A stretch of 64,000 nt of DNA from Mesaphorura yosii (Eukaryota; Arthropoda; Collembola; Poduromorpha; Tullbergiidae), in contig WIXG01000003.1 in NCBI GenBank assembly GCA_009869945.1, positions 310,001 to 374,000 of the forward strand, in the 5' to 3' direction. The translations under genes and the position numbers were made by a program. The notes beneath the pieces are model-generated. The model was given only the letters and a program-made list of their open reading frames with translations. It searched no databases and was not told where the DNA came from. Positions 43,511-55,500 of the stretch are shown here, one piece after another; position 1 is the first letter of the stretch, and each line of letters opens with the position of its first letter.

Positions 43511-46500
43511 CTGCAGAACAAACACATAAATAAACGATTTATTAAAGTGGAATTCGACTTCTTTCAGTCTCAAACTCAATTCGAATTGTCAGTTCGCATT
43601 GTGAAGAAAGTCTTAATTGCAATTTATCAGTCTGTGAGAAGAAATCCGGGAACTTACCCAGCATCGTGGGAATGTCGACGGAATTGACATTTCTTGACGT
43701 GGCAGTGCAAACGTACGTTCCTGAAGAGCAAATGAAAGGTTTCAGAAACAAGTTCAAGACGTGGATGTGAAGAGTGAAGACGACATTCATGGAAAGTTAC
43801 CTGCATCCTCAGGCGCCAAATCTGGAATGGTGAGCAATGGTCCCTGAATTACAGCGCTGGATGGAATATTTCCATTCTGCTTAGCCCAAGTGTATGCAAT
43901 CGGTGGGTCAAGGTCCGTTTTACAGTCCATTGTGGCAGTGGAGCCGAATGGCGCGGTTTTAGTTTCAATATTTTCAGAATTCAATGGCACATCAGGATTG
44001 GCTAGAACGGATCAGTGGGTTTTTGTGAAACTCTCCAGAATTGTCCAGCGAAGAGAATAATTTCCTACCTTGTATGGTGAGAGCATAGTCGTCCTCATAA
44101 ACACCGCCACTGGTCATTGCTAAGCACCTGTACACTCCACCATTTTCCAGCGTGACGCCAGTTACCTTCAGCAGGTTCCCCATCGCTTGCACGTTGGCCG
44201 CCATGTCGCCCCGCACTTTAGTCCAACGCACTCTGGCATTCACGTCGCCCGTCACATCGCATCTTATTTCCGCATCTTCTCCAATTCGTAGCAGATCTTT
44301 GTTCGATGTGATTTTGACTCGGATCGTTTGAACTCCTAAATCAGTAATGTTAGTTAGCACCAACACGGTTCGATTCAGTCTTGATGAATTGTAAAGTGGA
44401 AGGTCAATTGTAAACGGTTAAAGTTAAGGTCAAATCAAAACCTTAGTAAAAGCTTTGTACGACTACTGTAATGCATTCACAAGCTTTATAAGCATCATTC
44501 AAGTTCGTCATTAGAATCATTAATCAGATCATTTTTCGAAGTCATCGTAGGATTTGTTGATGGTATTGTTATTGTTACCCCTTCTTTGTCGTTTCTTTCT
44601 TGACACGACGGGTGCTAGCAGACACATTTTCTCGTCGGACCTGAAATCAATTCAGGAAATACCTAAGCTTTGATATTTACAGTTAAAGAATAACGAGAGC
44701 CGTCAACCTACCCGTCCAAACAATCCGTCTCTCCATTGCACCAATCTTCCAGTGGGACGCACTGATTTCCAGTAGCGCATTTGAACTCGTGTGCCTTGCA
44801 TTCAACAGTTCTTCTTTCTATCCTTCTTTCTACGGAGTTAAATTAAATGATACGGCCGCAAACCACACATGCAAAATTAAAATCACGCGCTAAACCACCA
44901 CCATTGAGTTTTCTAAATCTCTGCCAACGCCAATGCTAAATGCATTCAAGTCAACAACGATCAAATGAAGTTGTTACTGATTATTACGAAATTACAAAAG
45001 AAACACTGCTTGGCTATGCAGATCAAACACAAAAGGGCTCAACGCTCAAGCTGGATTCGTTAGGAATTAAATTAAAAGTTATGAAGCTAAGGGAAATCGC
45101 AAATCGCAACTCGCAATCAAAAATTGATTCTCAAAAACTCAATGTCAGTCTCAAAAAGTCGTCGGTCATAAAGTGATGCGTCAGGGAATGAGTGAATACC
45201 TTCTACGACCACTTCGACGTAGTCGGTGTCCTCTTCAGTAGTGCATGTGTAGCGACCCGCGTCAGTCGATTGCAAATTCAGCAGTGTCAGCGTTGAGCCC
45301 AGTGGAACAGCAGTTTCTGAAATCAATTCGGGATGATTCAGAAGCGCCAATGCCAAAAGGAATTCCAAAGAGCAATGTTGGCAACTTACGTTGGACTGGC
45401 CCGCCATCTTTCCTCCAAGATACTCTTCGCCCCCTGGCGTGACACTCCAGATCAATGGACGACCCTAAAAATCCGACGAATCGTCTGCTTCGATTGGGAT
45501 CTGCAAAGGAAGGTTTCTTGCGTGAAGAACTTCCGTTCAGCAAAAAAGATTAAGGCAACTGAAATCGAGTCTCACCTTCGACTGTGAGGTCAATGTAGTC
45601 TGCATCTCTTGTTTCGCTTTCACACACGTATAAGCCGCTGTCCTTAATTTGGAGATTCTCCAGCGTCAGAGAGGTCCCAAGAGGAAACGCAGTCAAGGGC
45701 ACGTCACCACCTTCTTTTCTCCAGTCGAGTCTCCTGCCTCGTGCATTGCAAACAAGTTCGATAGAAGATCCGACAAAACCGACAATGGCTCGTCTTTCCG
45801 GTGGTCGGCTGCGTTCGTGCACAGTCAAGTCCACGTAATCAACTTCACCGTCTTCACTACGGCAGGTGTATCTTCCAGCATCTGACTTCTGGACGTCGTT
45901 AATCGTGAGGGTAGTGCCAATAGGGATCGCTCGGGTAGGAACTTCGCCTCCTTCCTTGCTCCAGTCGAGTCTGCGACCAATTGCATTGCATTCGAGGTCA
46001 ATGGAGGATTCAACATAGGCGATGACTTCATGCGTAAACAAAGGGCGGCGTGCTAGACGCAGGAACAGTTGATCAATCTTTTGCCAAACCTTTCCAAATT
46101 CGTCGAATCGACTTACTTTCAGTCTCGACAACAAGGTCGACATAATCCGAGTCAATATCGCTTTCGCAAGTGTAACGCCCGGAGTCGGACAGCGCCAAAT
46201 CATCAAACATCAAACTTTTTCCTAGCGGTTGCGCATTGAGAGGCACAACACCGCCGACTTTCTTCCAATTGAAGCTGAAACCTCTGGCATTACATTCAAG
46301 ATCTACTGAAGATCCAATGAAGCCAGTTACTGTTCTCGGTGGTCGAGGAGATGGAGACGCTCCATTGCTGTTCACGATTACTTCCGCCACGGATTCAGCT
46401 GTTCCGCCCGCATTTGTGGCTTGGCATGCGTAGCGCCCTGCGTCTGTCACTTCAATTCCACGGAACTGTAAGGCAAGACAAGCCGTGTAGCCATACAGAA

Positions 46501-49500
46501 AAGTCAGTGAAATGGTTCAACCTATTAAACGCTTGTGTACTCACGGTAAGCTGGGGGCCGTTGACAATCACAGAAGGAGGGAACACAGATCGACCAACTT
46601 TCGACCAGTTTAAAGTTATCGGTTGTGTTCCTGTCGCAAGGCAGTTTATATTGACGATGTCACCTCGTCGAACAATTTGACGAGCTGGTTGCAATTGAAT
46701 ACGTGGTGGTGAACCTGATCCAAGAGATCACTCGTTACAAAATTAACGCCCAGAAAAGTAGAGCCAGTATAACGCTAATTGCAGGGCAACCTGACGCTAA
46801 GCAAGACTTATTCATTTCTTCGAAGTTAGAAGCAGTGCAAAAAGTAACAGAGTGCATCATAGACATTGTAGATTTGGAAACAATTTAGCTTAGTAAAGTT
46901 TTTGATGAAGTGGTCTCTTTTTACTTACTTCCAACGACTTCTAGTCGAGTGTCAACGGTGAGTACGACATGCCCTTGTCTATTAACGCCATTACACGCAT
47001 ATTGACCTCCGTCTTCGGGTCGGACATCGTTAATGTATAAAATTCCATCCCGAATGTTGTACGAACTTGGCATGGGCCGCCCGTCTGTACGCTCCCAGTT
47101 TAGTTGCAGCTGGTCGAAGTAGCCTCCAGTGAAGCCTAAGACAAAATCATACATATTGAATTGAAATACGTCTCAGAGCGTCGGGGATACGGCACAGTTG
47201 TTTTTTACTTTGCAAGCATCTCATTTCGGCCCGACTGCCAATTGGAAAGTAGTACACCTCCTCGTGACCCCTTGGCGATTGGTACTCGTTTTCCCTCGAC
47301 TCCTCCACCAGCAACTGGAATCTACCTTCGTCCGACCCGGCTTCGTTCACGGCCGAACAACTGTAAGAACCTTCATCCTGTCTTGTGACTCTCGTAATTT
47401 CGTAGACTGCCGTCTGGGGCGAGCTGAATGTGTCCGAAACGAGTGGCACATCACTGCAAAATATATTTATGTCATGTCAATATTGCCAATCAACCGTTCG
47501 TTCGGCTATCGGCTTCGCTCTTGTGTGTTTCTTACCCCAATTCGCCTGGTCGCAATTTCTTCCATGAAACGTTTGGCAACGGATCGCCCTCAGCATGACA
47601 TTCCAACCGGACACGTTCGCCGACTCTTACTCGGTGCGGGCTTGGAGCCGGAGTTATTGAAACTCTCGGAGGCACTTGAATGTCGAGTGTGACTGTCACG
47701 GACGTTGTTCCGGCAATATTTTCTGCCGTGCACACATACTGCCCTTTCTCATCGCCAGTCACTCGGTTAAAACGAAGCACTCCGCCTTGCATTTCCTCGA
47801 CATTGCTTGGAAGGAGCTGCCCGTCAGCCTTCGACCATGACAGAATTGGTCCTGGAATCCCGGCGATTATGCGGCATTGGAAGAGGGCGCTTGAGTCTTT
47901 CAAAACAGTTTGGTGAAGTGAGGGGAACAATTCGATTTGTGGCGGTTCCCTCCGGTCAACTTCGACAATGGCGGAGCTCAAACTCTTGCCTTGTGGATTC
48001 TCAACACTGCAGATGTAAACTCCACGATCTGAGACTTGGGCGTTTCGAATTATGAGAACCTCATTCGTTTTCTAGAACAAAACACAAGTTAAGCTAAAAG
48101 ATTCAGTGCATGGAACTCAAACTTTCGAGATTTCAACAACATACCTCAACAGTTGCAGGAAGATTGCCTCCAGCTTTGGACCATTCGACCACTGGCGTGG
48201 GGGTTCCTGTTATAATGCAGCGGATTTCAATTTGACTTCCCTGAGCAATTGTTTGTCTCTCCGGTTCGATGCGAGCAGTCGGCGGCGATCCGGCGAAGGA
48301 AACGGATAATCGAGCCTGGGCTTGACTGCTTGTGGCGGTTCCAGTCGCCACGCACCTGTTCACACAATGTTAATGAGCATTCAGTCGTCCATAATTCTGT
48401 TACCTGGCATTGTCATTCTTACGTGTATATTCCCGAGTTAGACTCTTGCACGTTGTACAACGAAAGCACTCCATCAGGACTTTGCACAGCACCAAATGGC
48501 AAAGTGCCGGACGCCTTGGCCCATTGGAGCTCAGCTTGTCGATCAGAGCTGTCACATCTGAACTGCACATTTTCACCAATTTGGGCGCTTAATTGAGCTG
48601 GAGTAATTGTCACAACGAAACCAAACGGTGGAGGTCGTGGGTTAGTAAACTCTTCTACAAATGTGTGGAACCAACATATAAAATAAGAATTCATTCATTC
48701 TTCATTCAGCAATTCAGTTGTTTACCTGTCTCTTCCTGTACATATAGCACGGTCCGGACAGACGCTTGCCCCAAAGAATTTCTTGCACTGCAGTGGTATT
48801 CAGCTTCGTCTCCCTTCCTCGCTGAGGGAATAGTCAGCACTCCATCGCGTACTTGAACTCGAGGAGAAAATATGCCGAGGTGACCACCGCTCCAGGAGAC
48901 CGTGGGTACAGGATAGCCAGTAGCCGTACAGCGGAACTCGACCGCTTCGCCTGATCGAACGTTGAGGAAGCGTGGGTTTATGGTGACCTCGGGCTTAGAT
49001 TCGAACGATGGCGGTGTTGAGCCACCGACAGTCAAAGTAACACGTTCGGAATATGTATTGTATCCGTCCGTGCCAGTGCAAATGTAAATTCCTCCATCAT
49101 TTGAGCGAATGTCGGATATCACAAGAAGCCCTTGGCCATCATCACGAGCACGACCGACCGGAATTGAACCGACTTCTTTCTTCCATGTGATTCGGAGCTG
49201 AATTTTCCACAATTTTATCAATATTTTGTCACGAGAGCGGTCTCAACGCACGATCTTATCGTGACATTCTACTTACTGGACTTCCGCTTCGACTTCTTGC
49301 ATCGCATCGATATGAAACAGATCCCGCGAGTTGAACGACTTGGTTAGAAGGTCCGACGATAAAAACTTCGATGTCTTCACCGGTTGTCGGACGCGTGAGG
49401 TCGACATCAGGAATCGGTGATGGTGCGCCGCCTGCAAAGTTGGTGCTTTATACAGTAAGAGGTCAGACCTTCTGATGCAGCAAATTGTTAGCAAAGCGTA

Positions 49501-52500
49501 GAAAATGTTAGTCAGCGACAGGATCACAAGAAATGACAGAAATGTATTTTAGATTTGTACATCCAGCAAACCTGAGTTAATGATGGAGAACACCTCGGCG
49601 ATGATGTCATTTTCCCGGTCAGTAATTCGGCAAATAACTTTCTTTAGTTCAGGGAAAATTGGAATTTTAGCAACAAGTTTACTGCTCCATTGCGGAGCCG
49701 GGAACTCTATTCCAAACTGGAAGTGTTGACTTTTGTCAGAAAAGGACCTAATCGTGGAAGTTGTTAGTAGCCAGTTCCATTCGGGTGAGGTCGCAAACTC
49801 AATGCGAAGAGCGAGTTGACTCTGGTAACTACACTCAAATTCTTCGAGTCTGCCAGGAGCGCCGTTCACCTTCACCGGAGATAATTCTACTACCACGCGG
49901 TCTAGAGACCCATGCAATCTTACTTTAGTTCATGCATCGCATCAGATCAGTATCATTAATTTGCATGCAATCATGCAAGGTTTGGATCAAGCCAATCCAA
50001 GCATAGGTTTACTTTCGACTGTACCTCGAGTGTCACAATTTCTTCCCGAGAACCCGGGCCTACAAATGCATGTCACGCGTCCAGGACTTTCGTAACGGCA
50101 ACCTTCGGTGTTTCCGCGACAAGGGCACTGGCGGCAAGTTCCAAGAGGACTTCTCGATCTATCGGTCGGATCGCGATAGTAATTCGTGCTGCAGCTCTGA
50201 AAGTTCAGAAATAGAAACGCAATTGTTGCTTGATCGTGCCTTGCCTTGCCTGACTTCAATCTAACTCACTTCACACGAAGACCCATCGTAACCAATCGGG
50301 CACCGGCATTCTTCAACGTCTAGTGTAATTCCATTCGGTGTGAACTGCCGCACGGCGTCATCAAGAGACACGCCCCTGATGAAAGTGGATTCCATGTCCT
50401 CCGTGAAAGTTGCTCGAATCAATATTGCTTCCACGTCTGCCAATACATTCATCAGATCTTCTCTGCTTGCAACGTTGGCACTGCCCTCAATATGTCTCCA
50501 GCCAGCAGTTTCCTTCAAGCTCACTTCCAATTCCTGCAAGACAGTCGAAAAATTAGACTATTGCAGGGTACAATCATTGAAAGTATTGAACTTGAGCGTC
50601 TTACGATCACTTGTCCAGATGAAATTGGCTTTGACAATGGATAAAATAAAGAGACTCCGTTTTTGCCAACCAGAATAACGTCAATATCCTCGCTTGGAGT
50701 GCCTCTGCTTCCACTTCTGGTGTAGTACCTTCTAGTAGCTCGTAGTTTTCCACCGTATGATGACACCTTTACATACGAAAGAGCATGGTTGCGATTGATA
50801 GTTTGTAAATAATAGCTCACGTGGTTTTACTTACTCGATTTCCTGTGAACTTGGGCGGCAGCGACCAGTAAAGTCTATCAGATCGAGGTGATGAAGGGTA
50901 CACGTACGACAATTCATTTGCTCCGATGTCAACAGAAATGTCCCGAATGGTATTTGTCCGGAAACTGTCTGTAAGAATGAATCCATGCGGTCCTGCGTGT
51001 AGTTGAGTTTCGAGCGGCAGACGATACAGTTGGGCCGAGGTGCACTCCGTGCTGACCCCGGAACAATAGCAGCTGAGACAACCCAAAGCATTCGCTTCTT
51101 GCAAGGAGAAAGTGCCTGGCTTGCAACGGTTGCAAGTGTTGCCTTCCACATTGCCCTGGAATTTCATTACGCCATTACATTTCTGCCTTAATTTCCTGAA
51201 CCGCACTCTTCAACACACCTTGCAAATGCAATTTCTTCCATCCGGACAGTCAAGTCGAACAGAGCCGCTTGGGTCGCAATTACAGAAGCCACCCACTTCT
51301 CTTCGGCACTCTCCATATCTCGGGTCGCCTGTGTAGCCATCCTCGCAAAGCTCGCATGAGTCACCAGTTGTATATCCACGACAATTCTGTACCAATGCCA
51401 AATGTCAATATCAAGTTAATAAGGCTTACACATTAGCACATTTGTTGAGAGTACTCAGTGCTGAGGTTAACTCACTCTACAGACGCCAGTTTTCGCGTCA
51501 CAATCTTCAGAATGCCCATTACAAGAACATGGTTCACAAAGTCCAAGATAGAGTCCCTGCAACGATCTTGTGTATCCGTACGAACACTCTTCGCAGGAGA
51601 GGCCAATGTATCCTAATGGAGAGATAATTAGCATGAACAGCTGGTGCTACTGAAAACTTCAGGCAAGTTAACTCATTAAATTAGATAAATTAATTTACCT
51701 TGAGGGCATACACACTGTTCAACAGCGAAGGCACGATCTTGTCCAGTGTTTCGTGTCACCGCAAAGTCCAGCGACACTTGGCTTAAGCTAAAATATCATA
51801 AAAATGGAGCTGTCTTAATAAGGTTAGCTGGTTCAGGTGCAATTAACTGAAAAATTTAGACAAGAACGCACTGTGTTTCCCTTGTCGTCGTTGTGTACGT
51901 TGCCTTAATCAGAAGTGCGTCCAGATTGGCAAGTGCCATGAGAAGATGCTCACGATTCACGGCTCGCCCATCCTGCCGTTGCCAGTGCTGCTCCAGCAAT
52001 GGAACCGATACCGTCTCCTCTCGATTGGGGGCCACAGGCGTCTTCCGGAAGTACAACAGTCGAATATCGTTGCCATTGATTTCAACATCCGGCGCACTGT
52101 TCGGCGAGTTTTGACCTCCGGGCAAAGGAATGTAGCGGATCGTGTAGTTCAGATGCCCGCCGTAAGAGGACACTTTATCCCCGAGGAAATTGAACGGCAG
52201 CTGCCAGTAGTAAATTTTGATCGGCAGCTGCCCGAATCTCGAGTACCCGATTTCTCCACTTGTGCGATCAACAGTGAACCCTTCTTTGATTACGTCGTTC
52301 TGGGATGCGTCAACCAATGTGAAGCCTTGCGGCCCTTGGAAGAAAGTTGCACTCTCCTACAAACGCACACTCATATTATAGGTCCAAGTTGACGTGACCA
52401 GGATGTGTAGTAGAGACGTGAGTCAGCTTACTTGATCTCGATACCAATTTGAACTGGAGCACTGATTCGTGATTCCCATGCAGAAACAACTGATGCACCC

Positions 52501-55500
52501 ATATTGATTCGCGGAACTTAGATGGAATGTGTTCGGCTTACATTCGTTACACAAGGTTCCAGCAGCAAAGTCCTGAAAGAATATTGAACAAGGTTGGTGA
52601 ACGCTTGCCGAGGATGACCCGAAACATTTGGCCATACCGCAGCCGACAGATAACAGATAGTCAGCATGACAAGGCAAGAGAAAGTTGGTAGATTAGTAAG
52701 AGAGATTGACGCAACATGAGTTTAGATTAGTCAAATCTGTAACAGTATCATACAAAATTAAGATAGGATACCTTGCATTCACATCTTCCAGTAAAAGGGT
52801 CCAGTCTCGGAGAAAGACTTCCGTCGACATCACAGCTGTGTCCTGCAGTGAAGAAAATTCGCTAACTAAATAACTTTAATCCGACGGCAAACACAACAGC
52901 AATGGCGGCACCGCACGCCACGCCCAATAATTTACCTGCGGGCCTGCACTCGAAAGGAAAGCTAGCTTCTTGCTCGTACCCGGACGCACAACGTTCGCAG
53001 TTTCTGCCCGTGTACCCAGTTAGGCATGTACACGTCGGCAGCCCGTCGGTGTCCACATAGCAGCTCGTTCCGAATCTCCTCCCGCTTCCGGGGCACGGAC
53101 ACGGTCTACACTGCCCGACATCTCGATACGTTCCCTGTGGACAAGGCTGCACGGTCTGTCGAGGAACGCAGTTTCCAAGCCAAGGCGACAACTGATGAGC
53201 GCTGCGTTCATATCCAGGAGCACACTCCTAAAGCAAGCGTATAGATTGGGTAACGCGTGAACAGATAGCACAAGGCGTATAATAATTTACCTCGCAACTG
53301 AGACCCGAGTATCCTTTTGGACATCTGCACTCTTCAATGTATACAGACTGCCCTCGGCCTGTATTGACGGTGGTTGCAGTGTCCATGCGAATATCTTTGA
53401 CTTCTGTGTCAGGAATCGAATCAATTTCATATTGGGCCCTGAGCAAGAAAGTCATTTTGAATTATCAACACTCAACATGCGTATTGTGTACACCGGTATC
53501 CCGCAATCTATAATAACGCACCTGATTAAAAGATTTTGAAGGTCCGCGAGAACAAAAATGATCTCTTCCCGAGTGGCAGGCTCTCTGCCTTCCACCAGGT
53601 CACCTGGCCTGCCAGTGACTCTCTTGAACCATTCTCCAGGCCAGAATCGGACAGAAATCTCATGCGTGGTTCCAGGCGCCAACGATTGCTTAGCCATATG
53701 CACGAGTCGTAGGCCATTGCCCGATATGATCACATCCGGCGCGTTGAGTTTGTTACGAAATGCGGTCGCGTACCGCAAGTTGTACCGGAGATATCCACCA
53801 AAACTTCTGATGTGATTTCCGTTGTACGAGGATGGCAAAGCAAAGTAAACTATCGCGTCGGCTGGAAGTCCGAATTGCCCAATGGAAGTGGCTTGAAGTC
53901 CCACGCCTGAAGCGGCAAATGTTAATGTTCTTGGTGGCAAAGTTTGTCTGATGTCCTGGATTTCTATTGTTCCTTCGAGTAAATCTTGTGATACGCCAAC
54001 GATTCTGAAGTTGTTTTCGGGCGGTGGAAGCTGAAATTAACAGATTCAATATTTCCTGGCATATTCGGGAAAGTTTGCTAAAGCTATCTCTTGACACTTA
54101 CGAAACTATTGTACAAGTTGACGCTGTCGCACTGTGATGTATGACCAAAACAGAAGCATGCATGGCAGTCTCTCGGATCCGTGGCAAGATCATTGAAGTA
54201 GCCAACCGGGCATACTGAGCGATCAGTATTCACGACGAGAGTGCAATCGGGGATGGCAAATATTGAACCCAGACTGTTCAGTGCTTCACAGCTGTAAGCT
54301 CCTTGATCTGCTATTTGGATGTCCCTACACAGAAGGTAGCCAACTCCGTTGACACTGGTTGAGACGCATTTCTCCGGTACGTGGCCCCAATTGAGACGCC
54401 AGACAATTTCTGGTATAGGAATCTAAAAATACAAGCAAGTAGTTAGTTGCGCTTTACGAGGTCTGCTTTATCGTTGACCGCGACGCTTACTCCGTTGACT
54501 CTGCATGAAATATTGAACACGTCGCCAACATCCAGTGTAATTAAAGATGGTGGTGGAACTTGGACAGTCGGTGGAGAGCACCCGAACTCATCACTTGAAT
54601 CGACGTGACAATCAATTTCCTGTACCGTGATTGCAGCTTATTAGAATGCGTGCAGAATCAGAAGTGTCACCAGTACTCTGATCTCACAATTTTATTTCCA
54701 AATATGCTAGATTTTCAATTATTACTATCGGCTTATAGCTGTTACCTTATCACAGTGGAACGCTTTGGGAATGCACTGATTCCCTCTGACGCACTGAAAT
54801 TCGTTGTAGCGACATGGCGAACCCGGTGGTGGCGGGGTGCAGCTTTGCTCGTCGGAGGAATCGCCGCAGTCATCTTTAGGCGAAGAGTATTCATTTAAGT
54901 TAAACCCACTTTATACTGTGCTCGGCCGGTCTTACCGTCACCGTCACATCGCCATGTTTTAGGCACACATTTTCTGTTGGCGCACTGGAACTCGTTCGGC
55001 TCACATCCGTCCCTCCTGCATCGACTTTCGTCTGATCCATCGTCGCAGTCCTAATTAAGGCCCAGTGCCAATAATTAGTTACAAATGCACGTCAGTGAAC
55101 AAGTTCAGCAGCTGAACATGTTTAGCTGTACATTAGCTGAACTTCAGCTAAAGTACGAAATGCTTACCCGATCGCCATCACACACCATACTTTTCTGAAT
55201 GCATTGACCATTGGAGCATGTGGCTTCGTGCACGGCACAGGCCGAAGGTGGTCGTGTTGGTGGAAGTTCATCTAACAACAAGTACCACAATTAAATACGA
55301 TTCGGCTTTCAATTCGTTGAAGGCGGTGGAAGGAGTGAGCGAAACTAACTTTAACCAAAAAATCGAGCAAAGTAAATCTATTGAATCATGCAAGTTACTA
55401 CAATTTCGCTAAGAAGAAGCAAGTTGCATGGCTAGTTTGGCTAGTAATTTCTCGGGGAAAACCGTTCAATCCAAGTACCCGTAATATCATTTGCATAAGA

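Larger units (their letters stand above)
43658..49918 (-). other. Perlecan block 4: long Ig array with one LDLa insert
   Basis: Exons: 49918-49572, 49431-49277, 49197-48726, 48654-48423, 48355-48145, 48071-47536, 47453-47209, 47135-46929, 46714-46545, 46465-46117, 46052-45576, 45500-45390, 45316-45200, 44829-44712, 44640-44579, 44335-44069, 44001-43801, 43720-43658. I count about 15 Ig domains, most of I-set form with C...W...D-x-G-x-Y-x-C. The first unit (49918-49572) is atypical, lacking a clear Ig core tryptophan arrangement. Units at 46465-45200 are close tandem copies. An LDLa module encoded at 44829-44579 sits before the last two Ig domains. Nearly all domain borders fall in phase 1, the usual state for shuffled extracellular modules. 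Confidence 0.88.

Noticed and set aside
44521-44580. Read-through of the second LDLa exon to a stop after SYDDFEK, giving a truncated perlecan
   Set aside because: A GTAACA donor lies after AGAAGGG and joins in the correct phase to the next Ig exon, so the stop is most simply intronic. A rare short form from intron retention cannot be excluded.
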